64,000 nucleotides of DNA from Tepidanaerobacteraceae bacterium (lineage in GTDB: Bacteria > Bacillota > Thermosediminibacteria > Thermosediminibacterales > Tepidanaerobacteraceae). This document shows positions 1 through 9,882 of this stretch, piece by piece. The notes beneath the pieces were generated by a model that was not told the origin of the DNA, did not search any database, and worked only from the letters and a program-made list of their open reading frames with translations. A program made the translations under genes and the position numbers. The stretch covers positions 1 through 64,000 of the forward strand of contig JANLFP010000001.1 in the NCBI GenBank assembly GCA_024655905.1, given 5' to 3'. How positions within the stretch are numbered: position 1 is the first letter of the stretch; each line of letters begins with the position of its first letter.

Positions 1-3000
1 CCGCTAATGCTGCCGTGTTCACCTGCTGTATAGGTCAGTGTGTATTCATTTATTGCAAATTCGGCAGTTACTGTAATGTTACCTGTTACATTCTCATCGG
101 TTCTGGTTGCAGTGGTCACATCATCACTCCACTTGACGAAGTGATAACCTTCATCCGGCACGGCAGTTACTACAGTTCCGTTACTTCCATAAGTAACAGT
201 CTGGGTTGCGTCCCCGCTAATGCTTCCGTGTTCTCCTGCTATATAGGTCAGCGTGTATTCATTTATCGCAAAAGTTGCAGTCACCGTCAGGTCGGAAGTT
301 ATATTACTAAAGTCAACATCCCAGCCGGTGAAGTGATATCCTTCTCTTGTCGGCTCTTCTGGTGCTGTCGCTCTGCTGCCATGCTCTACTACCTCTGTCT
401 TAAGTTCACTTCCGTCCCAGTTCTTGAAGATTACTGTGTAGGTGTTTACGATATTAAATTCATCACTTTCGCTGTAACTCGAGGATACTTCTGCATCACT
501 GGCTTTTACTCTGAACCTTGCCGATGATGTATTAATTCCACCGGTATCGCTGAAAGCGAACGATGTATTAGTTCCTGAATATACATTCGTTATCCAGATA
601 TTCCCATCCCAAAAGTCAACTGTGTATGTTATAATGTCTCCTTCTATATCTGTTGCTTCTCCCCAAGCAACATTTATATTGCTTCCACTTACAAAGGACT
701 GCCCCAATGATGGCGTTGTAAATGCGCCAGGCTGAGACGGAGCATCATTTACGGCATTTACGGCAATGTTTGCTGTTTCCTCAGCTTCACTAAAATACGT
801 CGATCCTCCGTTGACAGTGGTATTGGCTGTCTGGCCGGAAGAACTGATCCATGCAGCTCCGCCGTGAATAATTCCGTTGTGGCTTCCAGGCCCGCTATCT
901 GCCACAACCGTCCCATTCCCTTCATTAAACTTCCAGTAGCCTATAAGTCCGCTTTCATTTCCCGTTAAAGAACCGTTAGCCATGTTGGCCGCCAATTCGG
1001 CTTCGCTGCGCTCCACGCTCCACAAGCGAAAATCGCTGAAGATTCCTCTGCTGAAACGCTGCATTGTCCCGCTGTTGTTCCATGCGCCTAAACTGAAACT
1101 GCTTACATTAATGCCGGGGATATTTGCCAAGTTACGATACTTTGTCTCTTTATATACGCCGTCCACATAAAGCTTGTAATTTCCAGTAGCTTTGTTAATT
1201 GTAACGGCAATATGGGTCCATCTGCCGACAATCTGATTGAAGTCGTAATCAAATCGGACGTACGGTGTCGGCGAACCATATACTGCAATTTCCAGCTGTG
1301 TCGGGTTTCCCTTGAGGAACTGGCTGTGCAGCAAGCCAGGTATTTCCCAGTTATTGCCATTCATGATAACATTAAAGCCGTCTGAAAAGCTATCTATACG
1401 TATCCAACTTTCTATCGTAATGGCGGGATAAGTACCCAAACCAGATACAGCCACATAATCATCAACGCCATCCAGCTGCAAGCCTGCCGCATTATTCTGC
1501 CATGCCCTGTATGTAAAGGTGGATGTTCCATTCCAATTGGCATTGGGCACAAAACGAAGGCGGGCATTTTCGTCCAGTAGAAGGGAATTGGCGCTAAGAT
1601 CTATAACTCTTCCTGTTACATCACTGACATCCAGCCATGTAATGCCTCCGTTTATTGAGTACTGCCATTTACCGTTGGTGTTATCTACCGATGTAACAGC
1701 TATATTTTCAGCCGTTGAGCCATCAAAGCAGGTAATCGAGCCATCCGTAACAATTTGTGCAATTGTATTTCCGTTTGAAGAATAATCATCTTCATCAATT
1801 GAATTGAGCATCGGGAATCCATCTGTATCCAAAACCGGCGCACTGTATGCTGGTGTGGCATTTACAGTTAGCGTTGCTTCATCGCTGGTCACACTGCCCG
1901 CTGCATTGGTTACCACTACAGTGTAATTTCCAGCGTCCGCCACCTGGGCGTTGTTGATGGTCAATGTGTCCGTGGTGGCTCCGCTGATATTGCCGCCGTC
2001 AGAAAGGTTATTGTCGTCCTTCTTCCACTGGTAGCTCAAAGGTTCAGTTCCTGACGCTGTTACCGTGAAGAAAGCTGTCTGTCCCGCGGTCACCGTTTGG
2101 CTGGATGGTTGAGTGATGATGGTCGGAGCTACAGGAGCTGCCGTGACGGAAACCGGTACGGTTACATCTGCTGTATCCGTCCCGTCGCTGACTGTGACAA
2201 CAAGCGAGGTGCTGCCCACCGCCACGCCGGTGAGCGTTACGGTGCCGCTGTCAAGGCTTGCCGTCGCCTTTGCGGAATCCGGACCTGTCACAATGGCCGT
2301 GATGGTCAGCGGGTCATTGTCCACATCCTCAGCGATGTCGGCTGCGTTAAAAGCGGCTGTGCTTCCTTCAGTAACGCTTTGGGTTGGCACCGGATCTTTC
2401 GCTGCGGGCGGATTATTCGGATTTACCGTCAATGTGGCGGCATTACTGGTAACACTACCGCCATATAGGTTACTCGTTATCATTACAGTGTAGCTGCCTT
2501 CGTGCGATTTCTTGACATTATTGATAGTCAATGTTGGTATATTTGGTAAAGTGACATATCCATCACCTGTATTCAGTTCAACGCCATCCTTTTTCCATTG
2601 GTATCTTAAGTCTACTCCTCTTGCCTCTACAGTAAATGTAGCTGTTTTTCCCTCTGTAACTGTTAAATCCTGCGGTTGAGAGTCGATTAGAATTTGCGCA
2701 CCATAATCCATAATCCTGAGATTGTCAAATCCCACTGTCAATCCGCTACCGCTGGATTCAACATAGAAAACAAAATTAATTTTATTTGAGTCAAAGCTTG
2801 ACATGAATTTTTCATAACTGGTCCAAGTATTGTTATTTCCTTTCTCTCCGGTTGATGAGAATTCCTTGATAATCGTCCAGTTCGACTGGTCGTTTACAAA
2901 ATCTTCCGCATTATAATTTCCAAAACTGTACGCAACAATCACCCGATAATTCATGGTATAATCAGACGGTAATTTTATATCAATAGAGGAACTATAATTT

Positions 3001-3278
3001 TTCCACGGATAAAGGGGGTATGATAATGTCCTGGCGGTTACAACCGGCCCGTTGGCAATTACCTGCAGCTGATTATTGAACTTGCCTGCATTACCGCCCG
3101 GAGCTGTATTCCAGGTAGCTGCACTTTCGGAGGGAGAGCTGAATTGGCTGCTAAAGCTCGGCATCGACTGAAATTCCTGCGAAATTATCTGAGTAGCGGC
3201 ATAAGCTTCAGATGAAGAATTTACCAGGTATACACCTAATATCATTACAATTATAAGAATTCCCACGCATTTTCTCAT
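1..3278 (-). CDS. Large secreted multidomain adhesin, C-terminus off the window
   Basis: This reading frame stays open from an ATG at 3278 to the left edge (about 1,092 codons) and has no stop in the window. The ATG follows AAAGGAGG at good spacing. Residues 1-28 form a signal peptide ending near SEAYA. After an N-terminal beta region come an Ig-like domain (about 193-290, with YQWKKDG and GSYTV), a cadherin-like stretch (about 293-383, DVDNDPLTI), a second Ig-like domain (about 384-475), a LamG/concanavalin-like domain (about 600-810, LDGVDDYVAV and GYWKFNEG), a fibronectin-III-like region, and InlB/Listeria-Bacteroides-type repeats (EGYHFTGWD, then two or more copies of a roughly 70-residue unit with EHGSISGDATQTVTYG and EGYHFVKWSDD). 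The repeat array continues past base 1. Such proteins act outside the cell in adhesion or carbohydrate binding; the ligand cannot be told. A wall or S-layer anchor is expected in the missing part. Confidence 0.9.
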   Translation of the reverse strand, partial: MRKCVGILIIVMILGVYLVNSSSEAYAATQIISQEFQSMPSFSSQFSSPSESAATWNTAPGGNAGKFNNQLQVIANGPVVTARTLSYPLYPWKNYSSSIDIKLPSDYTMNYRVIVAYSFGNYNAEDFVNDQSNWTIIKEFSSTGEKGNNNTWTSYEKFMSSFDSNKINFVFYVESSGSGLTVGFDNLRIMDYGAQILIDSQPQDLTVTEGKTATFTVEARGVDLRYQWKKDGVELNTGDGYVTLPNIPTLTINNVKKSHEGSYTVMITSNLYGGSVTSNAATLTVNPNNPPAAKDPVPTQSVTEGSTAAFNAADIAEDVDNDPLTITAIVTGPDSAKATASLDSGTVTLTGVAVGSTSLVVTVSDGTDTADVTVPVSVTAAPVAPTIITQPSSQTVTAGQTAFFTVTASGTEPLSYQWKKDDNNLSDGGNISGATTDTLTINNAQVADAGNYTVVVTNAAGSVTSDEATLTVNATPAYSAPVLDTDGFPMLNSIDEDDYSSNGNTIAQIVTDGSITCFDGSTAENIAVTSVDNTNGKWQYSINGGITWLDVSDVTGRVIDLSANSLLLDENARLRFVPNANWNGTSTFTYRAWQNNAAGLQLDGVDDYVAVSGLGTYPAITIESWIRIDSFSDGFNVIMNGNNWEIPGLLHSQFLKGNPTQLEIAVYGSPTPYVRFDYDFNQIVGRWTHIAVTINKATGNYKLYVDGVYKETKYRNLANIPGINVSSFSLGAWNNSGTMQRFSRGIFSDFRLWSVERSEAELAANMANGSLTGNESGLIGYWKFNEGNGTVVADSGPGSHNGIIHGGAAWISSSGQTANTTVNGGSTYFSEAEETANIAVNAVNDAPSQPGAFTTPSLGQSFVSGSNINVAWGEATDIEGDIITYTVDFWDGNIWITNVYSGTNTSFAFSDTGGINTSSARFRVKASDAEVSSSYSESDEFNIVNTYTVIFKNWDGSELKTEVVEHGSRATAPEEPTREGYHFTGWDVDFSNITSDLTVTATFAINEYTLTYIAGEHGSISGDATQTVTYGSNGTVVTAVPDEGYHFVKWSDDVTTATRTDENVTGNITVTAEFAINEYTLTYTAGEHGSIS

Positions 3279-3446
3279 GATTTACTGAGCCTCCTTTGTA
3301 AAAAGAAAAGTTTATGAAAAATCCTCCACCAAAACAGCACATCTGTAAACCAATTAATTCAGACAATAAATGCCGGAATATATGACTGCTTCTATATTTA
3401 TGAATGAAATCATAATGCATTTTTCAGCCATACTTTTTGTTCAAAT

Positions 3447-3474
3447 ATTATAGCAGAGCAACCTTTAGTCTCAA
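3447..3474 (-). promoter_or_regulatory. Sigma-A-type promoter of the adhesin gene
   Basis: Minus-strand -35 TTGAGA (3474-3469) and a perfect -10 TATAAT (3452-3447) with a 16-bp spacer. This predicts a leader of about 160 nt before the ATG at 3278. I saw no riboswitch I recognise in that leader. Confidence 0.6.
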
Positions 3475-3480
3475 TCCCTT

Positions 3481-3501
3481 TTTACCTTTAGGGAAGGTAA
3501 A
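3481..3501. promoter_or_regulatory. Inverted repeat upstream of the adhesin promoter, possible operator
   Basis: TTTACCTT-tagggg-type loop-AAGGTAAA: a perfect 8-bp inverted repeat just upstream of the -35 box. A further TTTACCTAAA half-site (minus strand) lies at 3540-3531. The position suggests an activator or repressor site; the regulator is unknown. Confidence 0.4.
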
Positions 3502-3556
3502 GAATGAAATTTTTTATAATTATGTGGAAATTTAGGTAAAAATGTCGCTTTAGGCA

Positions 3557-3590
3557 ATAAAAAACGCAGACCGCCTGTCGTGGTCCGCGT
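3557..3590 (-). terminator. Rho-independent terminator of the hybrid kinase gene
   Basis: A 9-bp stem with one mismatch (3564-3572 with 3582-3590) is followed on the minus strand by a T-run. It lies 45 bp after the kinase stop codon. Confidence 0.75.
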
Positions 3591-3634
3591 CCGAGTCCCT
3601 GCCATATAAGACATCTGATACCAGGCACTTACTG

Positions 3635-6600
3635 TTAAGTCATTTCTCCTGCATATTGTGCCAGTTCTTTTTGAATTCCCAGAAGCTCCCGGCGGATTTT
3701 TTCCGCCAGCTCATCGGCTCCCTCAAGGGTGCCGGCGTTTGTCTTCTCCTCCAGTTCTCTGCATAGGGCGGCAAAGGAGGCGGCTCCTATAAACTGCCCG
3801 CTTGATTTCATCCCATGGGAGAGCAGCCGGACATTTACGGCGTCCTTTTCTTTAAGGGCGGCTTCCAGCGCGGCAAGTTTTTCCGGCATATCACGCAGGA
3901 AGGCGGCCAGCACCCGGGACAAAAGCGCCGGGTCCGCACCCACCGTTTGCAGCAGCTCCGCCTTTTTTTCCTCCGGCACAAAGGAGGGGAGAATATCCCG
4001 GCTTGCGGCGGTGGCTTCGGCGAAAGCGCTCCCCAAAACCTGCCGCCCGCTTTTCACGGCGCCCGGCAGCCAGCGCGCCAGCGTCCCGGACAGGGCGTCC
4101 AGCAGGACGGGCTTTTTTACGTAATCGTCCATGCCGGCGGCAAGGCTCCTTTCCTTTTCCTCAGGGGTAGCGCCGGCGGTGACGGCGATAATGGGGGTAT
4201 GCCTGTTTTTCCCGGCCTCCAGCCTGCGGATGGCTGCCGCGGCCTGAAAGCCGTCCATGCCCGGCATGCGGCAGTCCATCAAAACCAGGGCATAATTCTT
4301 TTGGGAAAACATCTCCGCCGCTTCCTGCCCGCCGGCGGCGGTTTCTGCCTCGAGCCCCAGCTTGGCAAGCTGCATGGACAGCACCCGGCGGTTGAATTCG
4401 AAATCATCCACCACCAGCACCGTCCCCGGGCTGTTTTCCCACAGGTATGACGCTTTGGTCCCGCCGTCGGCGGGCTTTGCTTCCTCCAGGGCCGGCGCGG
4501 CGCCGGAAATCTTTAAGGGGACGGTGAACTTAAACAGCGAACCCACGCCTGCGGTTGTCTCAAAGCTGATGCCGCCGCCCATCAGCTCCGCCAGGCGCCT
4601 GCAGATGGAAAGCCCGAGGCCGGCGCCGCCGTGGATGCTGTCCGTCCCGGAATGTCCCCGGGTGAAGGGCTTAAAGATGCTCCCCCTTATTTCCTCCGGT
4701 ATGCCGGGGCCGGTGTCTTCCACCTCGAAGGTGATTTCAGAAGTTTTATTCCTGTTTTCCGCAGCATAAGCCCGCAGGGTAATGCAGCCCTTTTCGGTGA
4801 ATTTGACGGCGTTGTTCAAAAGGTTTAAAAGCACCTGGCGCAGGCGCACCGGGTCGCCCCTGAGGACAGGCGGCACCGACGGGGAGAATTCGGAGACAAA
4901 GTCCAGCCCTTTCCTGGCGGCCATGGGTTCGATGAGGCTTACCAGGTAGCGCTCCATGCTTTTTGTCTCAAAATCCCTTTCTTCCAGGGAAACCGCGCCC
5001 TTTTCGATCCTGCTCAAGTCCAGCACGTCGTTGATGAGGGAGAGCAGGAGGTTTGAGCAGTCCCTGACCACCGAAAGGCACTCTCTTTGTTCCTCATTCA
5101 AGGGAGTGGCCTCCAGGAGCTCCAGCATGCCCAGCATGCCGTTCATGGGAGTGCGGATTTCGTGGCTCATGGTGGCCAAAAAATCGCTTTTGGCGCGGCT
5201 GGCCAAGTCCGCTTCCTCCTTGGCCCTGGCAAGGTCGGAGGTCCTTTCCCGCACGGTGTCTTCGAGGTTCCGGCTGTATTCCTCCAGCCTTTTTAAGGCT
5301 TCGCCCCTCTCGCTGTCCAGCTTTAAAAGCTCGGCGTTTTTGTCCTGCATTTCCTCCGAGAGCTTTTCCACGGTGGCAAAGGAGCGGGAGAAGCGCAGGG
5401 ACAGGACGCAGCACTGGAAAAAAATGAAGACGAACACGCCGAAATCGCCGATGTAGGGGCCCCACAGGATATCATTGGAGACCAGGGAGTCGTTGACGAC
5501 TGCCAGGACAAGGGCCGCGGCGCCGGGAAAAAAGAGGGCGGCGCCCTCGCGTCCCCTGGCTATGGCGCGGATCAGGACGGGGCCCAGGACAAAAAGCAGC
5601 AGGGCGACGGCATACGCCTCATAGAACGGCATGAGCCAGGTGTACACTTTGGGCGGGGTAATGAGCACGGTGAGGCTTGAGGCGGCAGCAATGCCCCAGG
5701 CGGCTGCGGCAAGCTTTGCGGGCATCTCGTCCGGGTACAGTATTCTCATAAACTGGAGGAAGGCCGGGAGCGCCAGGTAAAATCCAAGATACTGCACCAT
5801 ATAGATGGTATTCCAGCTTAAGTCCGGAAGATAGCTTAAAAGGAAAATCTCGCCTGTGACGCCGGCCCTCGCCGCAATCAAAAAGCAGAGCAGGGCGCAG
5901 AAAAGAGAAGCCCTGTCCCTGCGGCGCAGCAGGTAAAGCCCCAGGTGGTATACGGCCATGATCAGCAGGCCGCCGCACAGAAAGAGGGTGCTGAAGGCCT
6001 GTTTTTCCCGCAGCGCCTGGAGCTGGCCGGGAGTGCCCATTTTTATGTCCGTCCAGATGCCCCCCTTGCGGTGGGTGAAATTGGCGATCTGCAGTACGAT
6101 TTCAACAGTTCCGGCATCGTTTTGGAAGCTGACAAGCCGGGGAAAGGACTGGGGTCGGGTTTCGTCCTTGCTTGTGCCTACCCTGCCGTTTTCCGAGAGG
6201 AGCTCGCCGTTGACCCACAGGCGGTAGGAAGTGGCAAAATCCAGTATTTTAAGGCCCAGCACCGGCTCGTCGGCATTGGTATGGACAACAAGCCGGTAGG
6301 TGGCATAGCCCTCGCCCGGCAGCTTTTGCCCTTTCCCGCTCCCCGGCAGCGCGTAACCGTTCCAGGTGCCGGGAACGCGAATAAATCCGGTCCGGGAGGC
6401 TGCCCCGCCGCTTTTAAAATCTTCGGGGGCAAGAAGCTGCCGCCAGTAGAATTCCCACTCGCCTTCCAGGCTCAAAACGCCATCCCGCCCGAAGGACCAG
6501 TTCCTGAGGTCAAGCACGCCCTGTGCAGCCCGGGGGGGCTGCGGCGCCTTCGACGACAGATGTCCGGATATGTAAAAGGCCGCGGTCCCCAGGACTGCTG

Positions 6601-6649
6601 CGGCCAGGAGAAGAAATACCGCTGTTTTCAGCTTTCCGGCATTGCTCAA
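3635..6649 (-). CDS. Hybrid sensor histidine kinase with 7TMR-DISM sensor, receiver and HPt domains
   Basis: A membrane sensor kinase of about 1,004 residues. An N-terminal membrane segment leads into a 7TMR-DISMED2-like extracellular beta domain (about 45-210, [11 protein letters not shown]). Seven membrane helices (about 220-430) and a coiled coil follow. The HisKA dimerisation box [12 protein letters not shown] has its phospho-acceptor His near residue 499. The ATPase domain has N-box NLLNNAVKF and G-boxes DTGPGIPEE and [10 protein letters not shown] receiver starts at VLVVDD (about 743) with the phospho-Asp in [11 protein letters not shown], and an HPt domain carries [10 protein letters not shown] (about 946). 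This is a full internal phosphorelay whose HPt could feed the divergent OmpR-type regulator. A GTG at 6658 overlaps the AGGAGG, so the TTG at 6649 (8-nt spacing) is the better start. DISM extracellular domains are often proposed to bind carbohydrates; the signal is unknown. Confidence 0.93.
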   Translation of the reverse strand: MSNAGKLKTAVFLLLAAAVLGTAAFYISGHLSSKAPQPPRAAQGVLDLRNWSFGRDGVLSLEGEWEFYWRQLLAPEDFKSGGAASRTGFIRVPGTWNGYALPGSGKGQKLPGEGYATYRLVVHTNADEPVLGLKILDFATSYRLWVNGELLSENGRVGTSKDETRPQSFPRLVSFQNDAGTVEIVLQIANFTHRKGGIWTDIKMGTPGQLQALREKQAFSTLFLCGGLLIMAVYHLGLYLLRRRDRASLFCALLCFLIAARAGVTGEIFLLSYLPDLSWNTIYMVQYLGFYLALPAFLQFMRILYPDEMPAKLAAAAWGIAAASSLTVLITPPKVYTWLMPFYEAYAVALLLFVLGPVLIRAIARGREGAALFFPGAAALVLAVVNDSLVSNDILWGPYIGDFGVFVFIFFQCCVLSLRFSRSFATVEKLSEEMQDKNAELLKLDSERGEALKRLEEYSRNLEDTVRERTSDLARAKEEADLASRAKSDFLATMSHEIRTPMNGMLGMLELLEATPLNEEQRECLSVVRDCSNLLLSLINDVLDLSRIEKGAVSLEERDFETKSMERYLVSLIEPMAARKGLDFVSEFSPSVPPVLRGDPVRLRQVLLNLLNNAVKFTEKGCITLRAYAAENRNKTSEITFEVEDTGPGIPEEIRGSIFKPFTRGHSGTDSIHGGAGLGLSICRRLAELMGGGISFETTAGVGSLFKFTVPLKISGAAPALEEAKPADGGTKASYLWENSPGTVLVVDDFEFNRRVLSMQLAKLGLEAETAAGGQEAAEMFSQKNYALVLMDCRMPGMDGFQAAAAIRRLEAGKNRHTPIIAVTAGATPEEKERSLAAGMDDYVKKPVLLDALSGTLARWLPGAVKSGRQVLGSAFAEATAASRDILPSFVPEEKKAELLQTVGADPALLSRVLAAFLRDMPEKLAALEAALKEKDAVNVRLLSHGMKSSGQFIGAASFAALCRELEEKTNAGTLEGADELAEKIRRELLGIQKELAQYAGEMT

Positions 6650-6679
6650 GATATGCACCTCCTGTCTCCTGTACTAAAA

Positions 6680-6709
6680 TTGCAACATATCAATGAAATA
6701 TGCTATAAT
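6680..6709 (+). promoter_or_regulatory. Promoter of the OmpR-type regulator
   Basis: TTGCAA (6680-6685) and TATAAT (6704-6709) with an 18-bp spacer, in the region shared with the divergent kinase gene. An AT-rich tract follows, then GAAGGAAGGAGG before the TTG start at 6771. Confidence 0.6.
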
Positions 6710-6770
6710 TTGATATATATTGGTATTATAGCAGATATTTGAGGGATATAGAAGGAAGGAGGCGTGAATC

Positions 6771-7469
6771 TTGGCAGGCGAAAAAATCATGATTGTGGAC
6801 GATGAGGCGGTTGTCCATGAGCTTCTTACCCATTATCTTGAAAGAGAAGGCTTCAAGGTGCTTTCGGTTTACAGCGGGAGCCATGTCCTGGACAAAACCG
6901 ACTTTTTCAGGCCCGACCTGATACTGCTGGACATCCTGCTGCCGGGGCTGGACGGTCTGGAAATCTGCCATGAGCTCCGCAAAAAATCCGAGGTGCCCAT
7001 TATCTTCATCACCTCAAGGGACGCTCCCCATGAAGTGGCGCTGGGGCTTGGCATCGGCGGGGACGATTACGTCAAAAAGCCATTCAACCCCGTGGAGGTG
7101 GTGGCCAGGGTCAGGGCGCAGCTGCGCCGCTTCCGGAAGCAGTGCGCATTGCAGGAAGATGAGCCTGCCGTCCTTGCGTTTGGCGACCTGCACATCAACC
7201 TGTTCGACCGTACCGTGGAAATGAAAGGAGAACGGGTGGAGCTTACCGTCAAGGAGTATGACCTGCTTCTTTTTCTGGCTCAGAACCCCAACCGGTACTT
7301 CAGTTCCGACCAACTGATCGAGGCGGTGTGGAATCACCCCCGGTCTATCAGCCAGAAGGCTTTGATGACCCATATCAGCAACCTGCGCAGAAAGCTGGGG
7401 GAGGACCCCGACAGCCCCAGGTACATTGCCACGCTGAAAGGGGTCGGCTATATGTTCAGCAGCCGCTAG
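6771..7469 (+). CDS. OmpR/PhoB-family response regulator
   Basis: A 232-residue cytoplasmic DNA-binding regulator. The receiver has the acidic pair D10-D11, phospho-Asp at D54 (LILLDILLPGLDG), conserved Ser/Thr in FITSR and Lys in DDYVKKPF. The C-terminal winged helix (about 135-230) has the typical LTVKEYDLLLFLAQN and ISNLRRKLGEDP stretches and ends YIATLKGVGYMF. It starts at a TTG preceded by AAGGAGG and is transcribed divergently from the hybrid kinase, its likely phosphate donor through the kinase's HPt domain. Target genes cannot be read from the sequence; the adjacent surface-protein genes are reasonable candidates. Confidence 0.93.
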   Translation: MAGEKIMIVDDEAVVHELLTHYLEREGFKVLSVYSGSHVLDKTDFFRPDLILLDILLPGLDGLEICHELRKKSEVPIIFITSRDAPHEVALGLGIGGDDYVKKPFNPVEVVARVRAQLRRFRKQCALQEDEPAVLAFGDLHINLFDRTVEMKGERVELTVKEYDLLLFLAQNPNRYFSSDQLIEAVWNHPRSISQKALMTHISNLRRKLGEDPDSPRYIATLKGVGYMFSSR

Positions 7470-7593
7470 GCGCGCTGCATATGTATCCTGTTTTTGCTTA
7501 AAATGTTCAAAACATTACAACAGCAACAATCGGCTAATTATTAAAAAATCAGGTTTTTCAACCTAATGAAAATTGGCATTAAAATATCAATTC

Positions 7594-7929
7594 TTATTTT
7601 ATTATCTTTATTCCTCCCACCAAGGGCAGGGGTTTTGCCTCCCCTCTATAGGCGTTGACAATACCCAGCACTGCCAGGACTATTGCCGCCAGGTTGCCCA
7701 GGGGCACAATAAAGAACCAGCCAATGACAGGAATTAGCGAGCCGATAAGATTCACCGCCATGGCTGCCAAAAAGAGCACCAGTCCCTGATTGGCATGGTA
7801 CATGGCGAATTTTGATTCCCGCGCGGCTAAAAGCGGGACGAAAAATAAAATATAAGCCAGGATTGCCATGGTTTTATTTTCGTTAATGTCTTCCGCACTG
7901 AACTGAACTTTGCCGTCCATCATTTCCAT
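7594..7929 (-). CDS. Tic20-like (DUF4870-type) small membrane protein
   Basis: About 111 residues with three or four hydrophobic helices and the family-typical core AMYHANQGLVLFL, followed by IPVIGWFF and a C-terminal helix ending in GIVNAYRG. Proteins of this family are integral membrane proteins of unknown role. The ATG at 7929 sits 10 nt after AAGGAG; the upstream GTG is less well placed. It ends a minus-strand run (15.4 to 7.6 kb) and may be co-transcribed with the gene at 7959-9017. Confidence 0.8.
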   Translation of the reverse strand: MEMMDGKVQFSAEDINENKTMAILAYILFFVPLLAARESKFAMYHANQGLVLFLAAMAVNLIGSLIPVIGWFFIVPLGNLAAIVLAVLGIVNAYRGEAKPLPLVGGIKIIK

Positions 7930-7958
7930 CACTCATCTGCTCCTTCTTAATCATACTT

Positions 7959-9017
7959 TTATTCCCCGCCACCCATGATTCCGCCCCACTCCACCACGGC
8001 GTAAGGGCTGCGGACCACTTTCTCCAAGGATTCCACAGGCTTCACAATTTGTCCCTGGTCCTTCTCGATCAAAAACCACAATCTGTAGATGCTGACCGGC
8101 TCCGGCTCCACACTGACAGCCATGATTTTATCCACTATGGTTGTATCTTGGGGATAAAAAACATAGTCTCGCTGGCTTGAAAGTTTTTTCTCCCAATATT
8201 CCACAAAATCAGCAGTTTCTTTGCCATTAAAGCCATACATTTCCATCAGCCGGCGCAAATCATTTTTAAGGTTTTCTCCTCTGATTTTATATCCTTCTTT
8301 TCTCTGGAAACCACAGTCCGGTACGCGGGCTTCATAAAACAGGTAATCATTTCTTCCATTTATCGAACCGTTAAAGACCTGGGCCGTCCAGCCCCGTTCC
8401 CGGACATACTCAGGCAAAGAAGCCGTAATGTAACTTTCGGGCGCCAGGCGGACTTTAACGGTCAAATCTCTGTCGGCGTAAATGTAAATGTTGGGCTTGT
8501 AGACATCTATTAAACTGCGCATCGCATCTCCCAAGTTCTTTTTCAGCCAGGAAAATATCTTGTCGATGTTTTTCAGAGACTCAACAGCCGCTTTGCCCAA
8601 AGTTATGGTAATGGTTACGGTCGCCAGAACGGGTAGAGTGGCTGTCCCTGTGGCCAGAGTGTAGATTACTATACCTGTCTGAGCTGCGTTTAAAACAACA
8701 TCTGCCCAGCCGGCCACTTGGCCTACCGTACTGTGGTCTCCCGCAAGCATGCCGACAGTTCCAGACAACGTATCGTAAATACCTTTGCCCAGATTGTAGA
8801 CAGGACCGCCAATGAGCTTGCAGCCGCCGTCGAAAACGTCGTCTGCAACTTTTCCAGTCATGCCGTCCAATCCCAGCACATCGGAAACAACACCTGCTTT
8901 AACCTGAGCAGGATAAAAGCAAACCGCCGCCAAAAGCGCCATAATAAGAATAACAGCGGTAACTTTTGCCCTTATAACAACTTTTTTCCTTTTTCGGTTA
9001 CTAAAATATTCCGACAA
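7959..9017 (-). CDS. Unknown secreted or membrane-anchored protein with a C-terminal beta module
   Basis: A 352-residue protein starting at TTG after AGGGTAGG. A basic N-terminus (NRKRKKVVIRAK) precedes a hydrophobic segment with a cleavage-like PAQVKA. A Gly/Ala-rich helical part holds a long hydrophobic segment (about 110-140). The C-terminal part (about 173-330) starts PNIYIYADRDLTVKVRL and continues with RGWTAQVF and YDYLFYEARV-like text (DYLFYEARVP). I recall similar modules in clostridial extracytoplasmic proteins but cannot name a family. No catalytic motif is visible. It lies in a run with TPR and GLUG surface proteins, so a role in a cell-surface structure is possible. Confidence 0.75.
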   Translation of the reverse strand: MSEYFSNRKRKKVVIRAKVTAVILIMALLAAVCFYPAQVKAGVVSDVLGLDGMTGKVADDVFDGGCKLIGGPVYNLGKGIYDTLSGTVGMLAGDHSTVGQVAGWADVVLNAAQTGIVIYTLATGTATLPVLATVTITITLGKAAVESLKNIDKIFSWLKKNLGDAMRSLIDVYKPNIYIYADRDLTVKVRLAPESYITASLPEYVRERGWTAQVFNGSINGRNDYLFYEARVPDCGFQRKEGYKIRGENLKNDLRRLMEMYGFNGKETADFVEYWEKKLSSQRDYVFYPQDTTIVDKIMAVSVEPEPVSIYRLWFLIEKDQGQIVKPVESLEKVVRSPYAVVEWGGIMGGGE

Positions 9018-9041
9018 TTTGTCAACCTACCCTTCAATTGC

Positions 9042-9881
9042 TCAATTGCTGCTTTCGGCAATCCGGCCGTGGTAATACCCTGCTTCTTCCTTGAGCTTGA
9101 GGATTTCCTGCCTTAATTGGGCCTCCGGCTCAAGTTCCATTGCTTTTTCCAGTTCTGCCAGTGCTTCCCTGTAATCCATGACCATTAGATGTGTTCGGGC
9201 CACCTGAACATGGGCCAAAGGCAACTTGGGCCTTATCTGCGCCAGCTGGCCAAAATAGTAGAGGGCAGTCTTATATTCCCCCAGCTTCAGGGCACATTCT
9301 CCTGCATAAAGCCAGCCCTCCACCAAACCCGGCTCCATAAGCAGGGCCTTCTGCAGGTTGACCAGGGCATCCTTGAAATCTCCTTTTTGGTAACAAGCCA
9401 GAGCATAATTGAAGAGTTCCGAGGCGTTGAACAACCTGTGCTCTTTGACTTCCTCCAGCGCGCTGATCGCTTTTTCCGGCTGTCCTTTGCGCAAATAGAC
9501 CGAAGACAAATTCAGCCTTATCTCAGGAACTTCAGGGTATTGAACCAAAAGCTCTGTAAGGAGATGTTCCGTACGCTCCAAATCTCCCGATGAAAGCAGG
9601 AAAACACTTTTTTTAACGGCTTTGTCCAGTTTTTGCGGTCCGAACGATGACCCCAATGCTGGAGTTGTCAAAGCCAAGACAAATAATAGCGCACCCAGTG
9701 CCAGGTTATAAACCACACTTTTTTTCCCACTTTGCGGGCCGATCTTTTGCCGAACAGGAGGACAGCTTAAAACCGCCACTATGGCCCCGCCTGCCAGGCA
9801 AACCACCGTCCATGTTTCCCATCCGGATAAAAGGCTGTATAAAAAAGCGCTCATCATCACCGCTATACCTGCCACAACCAT
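9042..9881 (-). CDS. Membrane-anchored TPR protein (short)
   Basis: About 279 residues: two hydrophobic helices near the N-terminus (VVAGIAVMMSAF, VVCLAGGAIVAVL), a third near ALGALLFVLALTTPA, then about five tetratricopeptide repeats (typical ALxxLxKALxLEP and EGWLYAGECALKLGEY texts). TPRs mediate protein-protein contacts. A longer frame reaches 9953 but overlaps the upstream gene by 71 bp; the ATG at 9881 has a GAAAGGACAG site and lies one base after the upstream TAA, so I prefer it. It forms an operon with the larger TPR protein. Confidence 0.85.
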   Translation of the reverse strand: MVVAGIAVMMSAFLYSLLSGWETWTVVCLAGGAIVAVLSCPPVRQKIGPQSGKKSVVYNLALGALLFVLALTTPALGSSFGPQKLDKAVKKSVFLLSSGDLERTEHLLTELLVQYPEVPEIRLNLSSVYLRKGQPEKAISALEEVKEHRLFNASELFNYALACYQKGDFKDALVNLQKALLMEPGLVEGWLYAGECALKLGEYKTALYYFGQLAQIRPKLPLAHVQVARTHLMVMDYREALAELEKAMELEPEAQLRQEILKLKEEAGYYHGRIAESSN

Positions 9882-9882
9882 T

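Noticed and set aside
3208-3420. 70-residue frame over the adhesin start and leader
   Set aside because: It overlaps the adhesin signal peptide and its ribosome-binding site in another frame and has no protein-like features.
3300-3440. Cyclic-di-GMP-type riboswitch in the long adhesin leader
   Set aside because: I looked for the conserved core and did not find it; the leader is AT-rich with no recognised aptamer.
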